64,000 nt of DNA from Hoplostethus atlanticus (Eukaryota; Chordata; Actinopteri; Trachichthyiformes; Trachichthyidae): positions 3,285,501-3,349,500 of the forward strand of contig JAXDDX010000038.1 of NCBI GenBank assembly GCA_034670405.1. The letters run 5' to 3'. This document shows positions 52,288 through 64,000 of the stretch, one piece after another; the stretch's first letter is position 1, and the number at the start of each line of letters is the position of its first letter. The position numbers and the translations under genes are program-made. Under the pieces are notes generated by a model. The model did no database searches. It was given only the letters and a program-made list of their open reading frames with translations, and was not told the origin of the DNA.

Positions 52288-52443
52288 AGTCTTTCATCAG
52301 GTCAACAAGGGTTGTTCCTGGGGTCTTGAGTTCAATACATAATAGAATTTGGGGCAGCTATAAATATTGCTGCTCTTTCGCCAGTAGTTCTGGTGGTGCA
52401 GTTTGTCAGTTGAGGTTGTCCTTAACGAGGATATAAAACTCGA
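52288..52443 (-). pseudogene. Decayed finTRIM RING-exon copy
   Basis: The minus strand aligns with part of exon 1 of the neighbouring finTRIM. It gives 'YWRKSSNIYSCPKFYYVLNS' where the intact gene has 'YWNHEERNSYPCSCPECYHV', and continues 'RPQEQPLLT' against 'RPPLIKNTTLADL', followed by stops and a frame change that restores 'TLVDLMKD'. The region of the first zinc ligands is mostly deleted. No other exons of the copy were found. It is a remnant of a tandem duplication. Confidence 0.75.
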
Positions 52444-53037
52444 CACGATCTTAATGTTGGCAAAGATCTACATTCAACACCTGTTCTAAATTTGGTTCAA
52501 ATATGTGCAGAGAATCAAAATACTATGTGGTTTCCTGAGGGAGGGATGTCTGGAGCCACGTCAAAATATATATAGCTAGGACATGTCTGTTATTAATGGA
52601 GCCCAAAAGTAAATGAAAACACAAGTTTATCTTGCTGATATAACTGTAGACATAAACTAGCTCCTTCATGGTAAGACAAAGACATAAAACAGCAATAATA
52701 GTATCTTTTTTTATTACAGTATTTAAGTCAAACAATGTAAAACATGGTGATAAAAGCCATGATAAATAAGTTTTTACATCATTTATATGTTGTCTTTTCA
52801 ATTCATTTTGCCACTTTAGTTTTACAATAAAACAAAACAACCTAAGTTGCAAAACAGTAAAACACAAGAAAATGCTTCTTTAACTGAGTAATTTGCGTAA
52901 AGTTTTCCCCTTGAGTACAAAAATCCTGATTGGCAAGTGAAACTTTAGGAACCACAGATCGATAACTTGACGCTCAATGTCTAATAACTAAACACTGAGC
53001 TTCACTGCTCCTCTTTTCCTTCACACAATCAACTTAT

Positions 53038-53075
<38 letters not shown>

Positions 53076-54057
53076 TGACATCCACACAAAAGAACAAATT
53101 AAGATACATTTTTCAATGACTACGTTTCTCTAGGTAGAAATGTTTGGCCTGGTATTCAGTAAATGCCTTAATGTTCCACTTCATGGTCCCATGATACAAG
53201 TGTGATGATGAAGAAAACAGCACTCATAAGAGTCACTCAGAATAATGCAAACAATATGAAAATCATGAGCGAAAGCAGTTGAACGTAAAAGGAGAAGTCG
53301 TGTTAACAGGAGTTTAACCCTTTCATGCAATAACAAATAAATGTTACAATATTGTGTCTGTTGTAATTTGTACAAAATACAGAAATTATGATTTAAACCC
53401 CCAAGTAAGCAAACTATGGAACGTATCACTAGGTAGGTCATGTGAAGTTGGGTATTGACGTGTGGGTATTCATGTGTTTCAGTGAGTTATAGTTGTACAT
53501 GAAAGGGTTAAAGTAGGAACACAACCATACCAACCACCCACACCCTAGTCTTTACAGTTAATACATAAAAATGCACTTATTCCAAAGAATTTCCTTAAAT
53601 TAAGAATGGATATACTGTTATGTAGTGCTAGCAGGTAAGACCTAGCAGGTAAGAGGCACACAAAGCAAATATAAATATGGGTTCGTTTAAGTCCACGAAT
53701 GGAGCAGGATCAAGCACTTTCAGTTAAAATGTCTAATTACAAACTGGGGTGGCATTACTGGTGGGAAAGCCTCAGGAAACCCAAATACAAGAAGATGATC
53801 AATTCTTGCCAATGAGTGGAATGAAATCACAATATTCATCAACATCTCAAAGGCAATGATTGATCATGTAAAGCATTTGGTTTGTGAAACCCATCTGTCA
53901 ACTTCACTCTGTATATAAAATGTAACATAATGCTTTGCTCACTTTTCGACCAACTTGGTAAGGATGGATTGTTCGCGGTTCATGTGAATCCTTGCTTGTG
54001 TTGTTGGACAGGGGTTATAACTTGTAGAAGACTGAGCATGTTGACAGTTGCTGCTTC
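52444..54057. other. strip1 3' UTR and intergenic DNA
   Basis: AATAAA on the minus strand at 52710-52715 could end a strip1 3' UTR of about 1.35 kb. A (CA)n run lies within it. No other gene is seen. Confidence 0.4.
53041..53071. repeat. (CA)n microsatellite
   Basis: An uninterrupted run of about 15 CA units lies in the presumed strip1 3' UTR. Confidence 0.9.
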
Positions 54058-57000
54058 TCACTGCAGCAGTTCCTCCCAGGAAATAGGTTTGGAGAAGACC
54101 TCACGCTCCAGCCAAAGGTCATAGTTCATCTGGAAGTCCTCTGGCAGGTCCACCCGTTGTCCCAGAACACTTTGCAGACAGTTGTCCACTGGCAGGAAGT
54201 CAGGATTGCTCTGGTTGTTGTCGTAGCGGCGACTGTTGAAACGCTCAATGTTGGCCCGCAGAGCACACTCCTCGGCCTGGAAGTCCCATGGACGTGCGTC
54301 CAGATCTGCTGTCAGAAAAACATAGAACAATTGATATTTGTTGTACTTTTCAAGTCTGGCCTGCTCTGAGTGTAAATGTGTCTCAACAGGTCCCTGATGA
54401 CTCTGATTAGGACTTTACTGGTTCCAACACCAGTTCACTGTTTCCCATACATAAATTAATCTGTGGGGCACTGCCACAATATCAGCACGAGTGAACGAGT
54501 GGAAAATGTATTTCCCCAACTTGAAGGGGAAAGTGCTTTAGTTTCTCTATGAACCTAGTCTGAATGAATGTTAAAAATCCCTGTTTCAAATTCTCTACTG
54601 TTATGGGGTAATCCAATGCATTCATGAGAAGTGTTTCTATCATCTGTTGCAAGGGTCAGACAATGCACATTTTGTGTCAGCAGGGGTGATTTCCAGTGAT
54701 GCAAAAGTCTCAGTTATACCTCGTCTCACTCAAATAACTGTAAATGTGACAAAAACACAGATAAACAAGCAAATATATCTGCACAACTTCCTTCTTTTAT
54801 ACAGCCTAGTTCAGCAATAGTTTTGCTTCATTTTTCTGACAAAATGCATAGGCTAAGGACCCATTCCTAGCTTTGAGTTGTATCCTTCTTATAGCTTCAG
54901 GGTGAAGCACTTCTCACCATTCCACATCAGAGGTTTGACACCTAGACTGAAGTGTGATATGTCATTCTCGTTGGGCTACTCACCGTTACCATAGGCCCAG
55001 TCATCATTGAGGCGATGGCGGACCTTTTGGTAGATGGCAGACATGGTCTTCATGTTGCTCTTCCTCCACTGACGTCCCAAGTATTTGGTTTGCACTTTGA
55101 GCAGTTTGAGGACGTAGAGCTGCATCATGGCCTGCTTCACCTTCAGCGCCCTCTTCAGGATAGGAGCTGACTTGAACACCACCAGCATCTGTGAGAGAAA
55201 AGATAACTGCTGAGAGCCAATACATACTAAAAGGACCCTATTATTTTTTCATCTGTGAATACATACTTTATCTGGTAAATATTATTGTATGAGGTTCCCT
55301 CACCATGGTCCTAGAGTGCTTCCACTTGGTCAGTTTGTTCAGGATCCTCAGCAAGTTAATGCAGGAAAACAGATTCCTCCAGCAGAATTGGTTGTTGTCT
55401 CCTGCTTCCTGTAGGAAACAGACAAAATCTCCATAAAAACATCAAGACATCATATCTAACTTTGACTTCACTAGCCAAACCAATACGTTGATAAACCACA
55501 TGGCAATAAAACTACATTATCAAAAGAGCAACTTACCAGACTCTCTGCGGTTAACTCTGGGAGCTCATGCACCACACAGTAAGGGAAATCAAGTACTGAA
55601 ATGCTATAGGGGGGAAGAGAATTGAGAGCAGTGAAACAAGGGCCACTTGGATATGATTCATTGACCTCAGAGGTAAATGGTGTCATGTTTTGTTAATCTG
55701 AGAGGATCTTGAAAAGTACCTATTCTTCGCTGTGATGTAAGACATGATGTTCTGGTTGAAGAACTTCAGGATGAGGGGGATACAGTTGGCAAACACCAGG
55801 TGTTGAGCCATGTACTCAAACTATGAAGACCAACACACAAGGACAGATAATAATACCACTAATAATAATATGTATGTAAGTATAGCAATTTTCTCAAGTT
55901 ACAAAGTAAACAAAAAGAGAAACAAATAAAACATTAACAATCAGCAACAACATAGGGAAGTCTTGCACTGTTGGCTCCATTGAGGCCAATTCAGCAAAAC
56001 GGAAGGAAGAGCTAGTGGAGACAAATCATGCAATAGGAAACATTTTTTCATTCTGAAACTGTCAGCTCTTGATGCACAGCATGCAACAGCTGAACATGTG
56101 TTATTGTGCTTTGAAATAGCCGAAAGTCATGCTTACATTTTGTTATGTTTCTAAACAGAATAAAGTTGACCTCTATTCAGTGTTGATGTTTATTTTCCAT
56201 CCGTGAATAAAAACTCTTCAAGAGTTTGTTATATTTTCTGAGTGGTGCTTTAATTGTTTCCAGGATTTAGGGAAACATGTTGTACAGTTAAATGCAAGTC
56301 TCCGTGTCCATACCTGGTAGATGTGGTTAAGTTTGAAGTGTTTGAGAAGTAGCAGTAAGATGGCAGAGATGGCCTTCACAATGATCTCTTTGTGGCGATT
56401 GACATCAACACCAAGTTTCATGCTCTGCAACACCGTGGTCCTGCGAGTCAGACATACGTGATCAAGCACCTCTCCAGCTTCATCAGGGACCCTCAGCTGG
56501 AGCAAGATCTACAAAGCTCTTTACCTTGCCCTGATTTACTCAGGTGAGACCACCTCCAACTTTCAATCTAATCTAAATTAAAAACCATTTAAACCCTACT
56601 AACCAACAGATCCTCGGCTATGCAACAGTGGATGCTCCTGGATGCCATTTCATACAGACGTTGTATGAATGAATGTCCTTACAGACATGTCCTTACTTGT
56701 TGCCCTGATCTTGTTTCTTGTTTCAAGTTAAGACTGGGAGGTTGGAGGGACACGGCTAACTAACTAATTGAACAGAGCTTTTTGTACACAAAACTACACT
56801 GAAAAAAGAGTGATTTGCAAACCATATTTGAACAAATCTCCAGTAACATTGAATAACTCCAATAACATTAACTTTGAAAAGTAAAACAAACACCAGTAAT
56901 CTTTTTCCAACTTAATTTGTGAAAGTAACAATGCTTATTAAAGTAATGACGTTCTCCTTAGTTGGAACATAATGCTACACTGGAGGAGGACCTGACCTGT

Positions 57001-60000
57001 TCTGGGTTATCAGATGAATTCCTAACATTCAGTTACTAAAAGGACAAGAGGAATTTAGCCCTGGGTATTAGCCAAGCTGTTAGGAGATTGTGAGAGGTAG
57101 ATCACTTACGGCATCTCTTCAGGCAGCACGTCCGCCAGGATGTTGATGGAGTCTGTCTTGGCCTTGGAGGTCGGTGCTGCTGCAAGTAGGATCTTCAGCA
57201 AGGCAATCTGGCATCCAGGGAGGCACAACAACGGATCAATTTAAAGAGGTCTAGGCCAGATTAATGGTGGCGGTTGGCATTTGTATTGTAATCGACAGTT
57301 TACACACAAAAAATAATGATAAAACTATAACACTAATTTCATTACTACATGGGTAAGATAAAAGAATGTACCGTGCCTACTGATTGAAGCCAAAGGTTGA
57401 AGCCAAAGAGCACAGAATTGTGTATATATTGTGAGTGTGTGTTTACATGCTATTAGGGCACCACAGCACACAGAAGTGTGCATTGTTTACATTTCATATA
57501 AAATAAATACTGTGTGTAACGAATCGTATCATACCGAGTCGTATCTTGACTCATAACAACTTAATTTGTTGGTGTGGTCCTTGGCGACACCCAGCCCTAC
57601 ATAAATGTATGGGGATCAGGACACTAACCATATATTGAGGCAAACTGGGAAGAATACCCTGATACAGCAGCTCAGTGGCACACATCTCCACCTCCTCTTC
57701 ACCCTATCGACAAAAAAAAGGGAAAAATTACAGTTATAATATGTTATCAATACACCCTTGAAAGGTTGGTTTGGTTTATTCAAACTTCACAGGTCAAGAG
57801 TTTTTTCTCATCCCCTGATATTAGAAGTCACTGCAGTGTAGGGCTCATTTAGGAACATATAGGAAAAGATGGCAATCATAGTACCAAGACGATTTTTTGA
57901 GGATAAGAGTAGCCTATATGTTTTAGATCAAAACTGAGACAATTCTCAAGAAAGACTACTAGCATGACAGCTCTAATGTTTTATGTGTCTACAGATTCAG
58001 TCGAGCAGCTCCAGACTGTGCATCTTGAGGACTTCACGGATAAGGCTGCTTTCTTGCTAAGGGGGAGATCTCATGTTCACAATTTGAAATAATTCTGTCA
58101 AGGGACATGGGGATATTTGTGTGAATTATTAAATTAAATGCACTTACTCCAGATAGTGGGGTTTTCTGAAACTCCTCCTCCTTTGAAATCTGAATTTCTG
58201 CTATGGAGACGTATTTGTGCTGAAAGGGGAGAAAAACTTAATATGTTAAAATCAAGTAGCTACTCAGGATTCCTAACATATTCTCTAGGAAAGAGAATAT
58301 ATTTTGGGACACAGCGTGCACGGCAATGCAATACCTGCTTCAACGTCTTGATGCTCTCGTGGATTGGCCTGGGCAAGCCAACAACCGTATCTGTATCACT
58401 GCAGGAAATGCACAAAAATAACCACGCCTTAAAACATTACTTCAGCTGAATAATACACAGTAACATGTGTATTCATAAACTATCAAAAATATCACTCAAG
58501 TGCCTCTTTGTTTACAGCAAATGAAATAAAACTTACTTTCCAAGAGTGTATCCAATGAATTTACTTCTACTTGATTCCAGGAAATTTTCAATGTCCTTTT
58601 CCCTGTTGGATCAAAAACAAGATGAACCACAAAATATTTCACTTGCTATTCCTATGAACATCGACGGTTTAGTCTAGATTTATGTACAAGAGTAAGTCTC
58701 TCCCCAGATACAAACAAGAGAACGTGTTTTCCCTACCTTATTATCAGCATTCAATCATAAAAGCACTTATTCCTGCTAATAACTGTTAGCACTGCTATGA
58801 AAAAGTCCACACAGCCAGCCCTCTACTTATCGGCAACACCCGATGTCCATATGAACACATACTGTCCAAAACCCATATACAGAATCTGTGGATTCTGTTG
58901 TGGATTGTGGTTGAGTGGATTTTGCCTTTAAGTGCTGCATAACCTCGGTACACATTCAGTTCTATCATCCAGTAAGTCTCCAAAAGCACCGCACCTGACT
59001 TTAGGAGCCCAAGGCAGCCCCTTGGGGAAGGACACCCTCTCTGATGGAGGGTGGGGAATGGGTGGAGGCATGACCTCATCCCTCTCTAGTGGGAAAGACT
59101 CTGCCTCTATAGAGTTGTCATTGTCATCATTGTCATCCTCATCCTCACGAGGGTCATCAGCTTTGTAAGGGTCCTTTTCGTTGAATGCATCCAGGTTGTC
59201 CTGTTTAATCAGGGACTGTGTAGGAAATGACAAGTTGAGCATTTAAGGCAGCGACATGTTTCACTCATAGCTGCCTTCAACCTACAGTACCTTGGTTTGA
59301 GACCAGGGAGCAGGAGTAATGCTTACCTTGTGTTCACGCCGTGCCCGTTTTTGCTGCTGCTCTATGAGGTCAGATGCAGAGGCAGGGGGAGAAGCTGCCC
59401 TCATACTCCGAATGACCCGAATGCTGTCCTCCGGGAGGGGGGGCAGACCCAGTTCCTCACGCTTATGCATCTTTATGCTCTGGAGCTGCTCAAACCCTCC
59501 AAGCGTGAACTGAGACAGAAGTGAGAGGTTTTTAATAAGACACGTTCTCTCTTTACTCCAGACGTGACCTTAGTTGTAAGATCATGTAGAAGCATAAGCG
59601 TAAAAATTTAATTGGTAAAGACATTTCTATCTCTCACCAGTATACTCTTCCACAACAGTAATAAGACCTTCTTCATGGGGAAGTGGGGAGCATGACCACT
59701 GCAGAACTTGGTAACCATGCCAAAGAGCATGACAGAAATGGGCTCATTGTTGTACAGCGCAGATCCTGGATGAGAGGTGGGGTGGAAATAGTTGAATTGG
59801 TAAGCTATGTACAGCTATGTAAGAAATAAAATGACAGTTGATGACAAGTTGATGAAATGTGACGTTGTTAGCTGGAACATCACGTCTAATTAGAGGATAC
59901 TTTATGAACACTTATGTAAACTGTGAAAACCAGCCACAAGCTCTACCTTTTGAGCGGAGGGAAAGAATCTTTACCGCAGACTGTATGTAGCGGAAAACAT

Positions 60001-62206
60001 TGCAATCATTACATTTACCAAGTTCTGTTTTGAAGGTCTCCCTGATGGCCCTCCATTCAGGCCTGTCTGCTGGGTCCTCCTGTTGAATTGTTTCCACCAT
60101 CAGGTACATTATGTTCAGCAGCACCCTGAGATCTGTGCTATCCGCAAGGGAAATGGCTGGTTTTCTGACGGCACTACTACAAGCAGCACTGTTACTGAAA
60201 GAGAGAAAATGAATGAATGATACAAACATTTGTCAAGTATCCCCCAGTTGAGTAAAAACCCCGATAACTTGATGGAGCACATACTCGATCTCCATGTTGA
60301 GCAGTTCCACCAGAGCAGAGAAGGTCCCCACGTCCAACAGCAAGAAGATGTTGTATCTCATCCAATGCTGCACCTCAGCCTCAGTACTGTACTCGGCAAA
60401 TGTTCCTAGAGAGAAACAGAAAGTTCAGCCGTGAAATATATAGAGACAAACTCCTCAATCAATGAGCCTCCTCACAAGATTTAATTCTCTTGAACATCAA
60501 ATCATGTTAAAACAATAAGTGATGGTGACCCACCCTGAGCCATGTAGAGGATGGCTCTGGCAACCTTCAGCCTCTTCTCCCGGCCAATCACCTCTAAGGC
60601 CGTCCAACAGACGCATGGCGTGAGCTCTGTGCTGAGCTGCATCTAGCTCTATCCACTTCTTATCAGCCACTAGGAAACAGTACAGATGGAGATTATAAAC
60701 AAAGTGTATTTAGATGTGATAAACTCTTGTTTGCAATCAATTTGTAAAGGTCTGATTGAGTATGTGGATCTTAAACTACATACCATGAGTTCTGAATTCC
60801 TCATCAAAGCACTTTCTATTGAGAATAAACTCCGGTCCTTCAGTATAACTGTATAGCTCTGGAAGATAGAAATCATTGGAATACACTATAAGCTGCAAGT
60901 TCTGAAATAATGAATTGATGAGGGGAGCTAAGAGGAGACAGAAAATATCAGTATCCAAATTGACAGAAAGTGACAAGAGACCACACACCTGACAGTTCTG
61001 TAGCCCACTTGTCTGTATCAGCATACTCAAACTCAAGGTCTGGAGATTCAGACAACCCCTGCATAGAACAGACACATTTTAAAAGTTATTGCTTTAGAGT
61101 GCCAAAGACCACATGTAGATTTCCATGATATTACACATTACACATTATCTAGGCTATTGTGTTTATTTAAGAGATTTAATAGTGATGGATGTTTACAAAA
61201 TATACTGAACTATATGTGATTCTGTTTTAGGGTGAAATGTTGTACAGTACTTGTTCATGCTCACCATCACTGACTGGCTTGCCCATAATAATAACACAAA
61301 ACTTTGCAGCTAAAAACCACAAACAAGCTTGAATAATTCTGCCTGTACTTCTGAATTTCCTCTGGATTCACATTTGATGCAACAGTGTTGTGGCAGACTG
61401 GGGGTGGGTGTGGGTGAGGTGTAGGCTGGATGCAGGTGAGAAGCTAGTGGGCTAGTTCTCCCTGCATCCAGCACCTCTCACACACACCCACGATGATTGA
61501 AACCATTACAATATGCCATAACTTCCTGCCCACTAGAAACCAGTTAGAAAAATGGTTGTTTGCAATGATCTTTTGTAGTGGAACCCATCAGAGTTCTTCC
61601 ACAGTTATGCTGGAGAACAGTTACTGATTAGCTTTATTTGTAGATAAATGAGTGGGCCATCCCACACATCCACACCATGCAATTCTATAAATATCCTAGG
61701 CAGATACGTTGAAAAGTACATGTGTGTCTGCACACCAGGGCTACACCTAAAAAATTGAGTTTTCAACAGGTCGTCAACTCTTGCAAGTGACGTAAGGGCG
61801 ATGTACCTAGCAGGGATTGCCAAGGTTAGCTACATTCTGTTCAGCTGCTAACTGCTGTTATCCAACGTTAACTAGTGACTAGAAATTAAGGTGGACATTT
61901 AATTTAGTAGTTTCAACAACTGTCGTTCCTATCGGTAGTCTACCTAGACGAGTTAACGTTATACAAATAATAGTTTACCCTATCGCTACCCTGGCTGTTT
62001 TTTGTTGTAGGCAACAGTATCCCACAAGAGAAGGCCTTTTCAGGTTTTGGTTCGACGAGCAAAATCACCTTTCACCACAAACCACCACATCTTACCTCCG
62101 AATCCTTTCTTTGATTGCGAATAAATTCGCCCCTGCTTTTGTTAGGCAGCATAGCTCTCTGTTTATTATTGACTGGTAATCCACCACCGTTCCCACCGAC
62201 GTCCAT
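54058..62206 (-). CDS. strip1: STRIP1, STRIPAK complex scaffold (apparent frameshift in exon 4)
   Basis: Twenty coding exons: 62206-62096, 61058-60989, 60858-60784, 60669-60534, 60405-60285, 60194-60019, 59765-59638, 59509-59327, 59215-58995, 58602-58537, 58398-58335, 58219-58148, 57703-57629, 57207-57110, 56440-56314, 55820-55720, 55603-55537, 55408-55304, 55188-54984, 54305-54058. All junctions agree in phase. The product is about 815 residues (human about 837) and very similar throughout, for example '[11 protein letters not shown]', 'SYTEGPEF', '[18 protein letters not shown]', '[20 protein letters not shown]' and the end '[12 protein letters not shown]'. STRIP1 (FAM40A) is a helical scaffold of the striatin-PP2A kinase-phosphatase complex that controls Hippo signalling and cytoskeleton (family knowledge). 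Exon 4 holds one extra base near 60594-60597, inside '[17 protein letters not shown]'. Removing it restores the frame, so an assembly error is likely. The start at 62206 is preferred over an in-frame ATG at 62281. Confidence 0.95.
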
Positions 62207-62227
62207 CTTTTTTTCGGTGAGGAATCC

Positions 62228-62237
62228 TCTCGCGAGA
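62228..62237. promoter_or_regulatory. strip1: TCTCGCGAGA core-promoter element of strip1
   Basis: The exact palindrome TCTCGCGAGA (flanked by C and G as CTCTCGCGAGAG) lies 22 bases before the strip1 ATG at 62206. This CGCG element marks TATA-less, constitutively active vertebrate promoters close to the transcription start. Its place argues that transcription starts nearby and that the more distant ATG at 62281 is not used. Confidence 0.7.
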
Positions 62238-62299
62238 GTTGCCTGCAGAATGCCTAGCGTGTCGTGTCGTGGTCGTGACATGTTCGCCGTGAGGCTGCG

Positions 62300-64000
62300 G
62301 CTTACAGACAGAAGTAGGCCATCGATCTATGCTCCAGGAAAATGTAACATAAGCATGAAGTTCATACTTGTGGCATGTGTATGTTTTGTGTGTACACACG
62401 CAGATGCGCTCATCTGATTTTGCATCATAACCCTCATTTTGTGCGTGTCCCGTATGTTAGTCTCCGTGTCAATCAACTTGACAAACCCAAGTGATTCTGA
62501 AAGGTTTGTTTGCATGAATGAATCGTTTACATTTGTATATTTCACTCTTCAGTAAAGGCTAACCAGGATACAACTGTCAAAGTACATTTGCTGCTTAAAT
62601 GCTGAACTAGGGTAACAACTTGTTAAATGAGGTGAGATGACTCATTTTCAAATTAAAACAGTTAAGTTTATTAAAGGGATCTGTGCACATAAACTGACAG
62701 AAAGCATATAAACAGAATTAAAAAGCATAGAAAGGTTTCCCATGAAAGTGAATGGCTGCTTTGTTGTGTTCAACCAAACTAAACCACTGGCAGATTGTGT
62801 TGAAAATATATTATACATATTTTATTTTTAAATAACTGTCAAATAAAACTCATCATCCATCAAAAGTGTGCATCCATCAAATCACAGTGGTTTGCTTTTT
62901 TATGTTTGATAAGAGTCAAACTGTTTGCTCCTGCAATAACACATTCATGTCAACGTAATAGAGTTGAAACTAGGGTAAAAATCATATTACTACTATTCAA
63001 AGCAAAAAAGATGAATTGATTATCAAAGGCATTTTATCATTGGTATTATGGAAAGACCACTGAATCATTTGACTGCATGACTTAGAAAAATGACAGGGAT
63101 GAAAAATCAACATTAAAATGAATGTAAAAAAGTACATTACTACAACAAAGGTGTAAAATATTTCTCACACTAATGTCTGAAATGGTTTCTTGTTAGCCAT
63201 TTTACAGTAATGCATATTTTAGTTTTGTAAAACACTGATTTATCAACTCACTCCCACTCTACAGGTAAAATGCCTTTGACAGAGAGGACGTTCATAAACA
63301 TGTTGCTGCATAGCAATTACTGTATATTGCAGCATAACAACCATGTTGGGCATTTCCATACTTGAAGAAAAAGACAGATGTGCATGTTGTGAATGTGGAG
63401 TAGTGAGTCACAAGGCACTCACTTGACAAGTAACCATGGTTACAATGCTCATATCTTGCTGCCAACAATGTTCTCACTCAAATGTCCTTGGCTGTAATGT
63501 CCATGAACTGTTGTGTAAAGATGAAATCACTTCACTTCATAGTAACATTCTGTAAGCTACTATTCAATAAACAACAAGTAAGTGACATACAGAGGTCAGC
63601 ACTTTCAGACAAAACTGAAATTACTGCACAGAGGGAATATATGAAATAACTAACTCTGGGGATGAAGTTCAGTCTTCTTGAAAGGTACTGCAATTGTATA
63701 TTGAGTGAATACCTGCAGAACATCTTTAAAAGGTACCAAGGTTCAGGACCCTCAGCAAGGACAGTCATTTAGACATCTGTATGGAGTAAGGTTGGGCCAC
63801 AGACCATCAGGACATCATAACGTGTCAGAAAGAGAGAGCAACTACTTCCACACTCACTATGTAGTCTGCAAAATACATTAAAGTTATGTATTTACCGATG
63901 TATTTACCAATTTTAGAAAGTATTACAACTGACTAGGGAGAAATAAATAAGGCATTACAATTTGTGGATTCAATAAGTATCTCTAAAATAGTGTTTGTGG
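62300..64000. other. Right-edge gene-free DNA, possible 3' UTR of an off-window gene
   Basis: No coding exon is seen. AATAAA on the minus strand lies at about 62667-62672, 460 bases upstream of strip1. In human AHCYL1 sits directly upstream of STRIP1 in the same orientation. If that is conserved, the end of an ahcyl1 transcript would lie here. This is inference from gene order only. Confidence 0.25.

Noticed and set aside
62207..62281. Longer strip1 start at the ATG at 62281
   Set aside because: The extra 25 residues are not conserved as far as I know, and the core-promoter palindrome lies inside that segment, so the upstream ATG is probably not transcribed.

Overview
The window is vertebrate nuclear DNA, almost certainly from a teleost fish. 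Genes are split by GT-AG introns. The protein-coding genes are vertebrate orthologues (amigo1, rbm15, slc6a17, strip1). There is a fish-type finTRIM gene. The intergenic DNA is full of repeats typical of fish: tRNA-derived SINEs, L2-type LINE tails, hAT-like and Tc1-like MITEs and dinucleotide or tetranucleotide microsatellites. I cannot name the species.

Layout, left to right. 1-8.3 kb: gene-free, with several transposon relics. 8.3-10.4 kb: amigo1 (+), with its coding region in one exon. 14.5-17.2 kb: a nine-exon pepsin/chymosin-type aspartic protease (-) with a TATA box. 19.8-20.7 kb: three candidate exons of an unrecognised gene (-). 22.8-25.3 kb: rbm15 (-). 25.7-32.7 kb: gene-free, with a MITE, a LINE reverse-transcriptase relic, SINE pieces and a perfect CTCF core motif. 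36.8-45.2 kb: slc6a17 (+), eleven coding exons, followed by a long 3' UTR. 49.1-51.5 kb: a finTRIM-class TRIM gene (-), with a decayed second copy of its RING exon at 52.3 kb. 54.1-62.2 kb: strip1 (-), twenty coding exons. 62.6-64 kb: gene-free, possibly the 3' UTR of a gene beyond the right edge.

The linkage of strip1, slc6a17, rbm15, a chymosin-like protease and amigo1 matches human 1p13.3 (STRIP1, SLC6A17, RBM15, chymosin pseudogene CYMP, AMIGO1), recalled from general knowledge. This is conserved synteny, not an operon. The genes are functionally unrelated: neuronal adhesion, digestion, m6A RNA methylation, synaptic-vesicle amino-acid transport, E3 ubiquitin ligase, and a PP2A-STRIPAK scaffold.

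Three strongly conserved genes (rbm15, slc6a17, strip1) each appear interrupted by one extra base, while everything around the break is intact. Assembly insertions are the simplest explanation. I did not find a convincing new biological system. The most worthwhile leads are the unrecognised three-exon gene, the finTRIM relic and the stop-free finTRIM introns, the tetranucleotide repeat that forms a slc6a17 splice acceptor, and the chymosin-locus identity of the protease.
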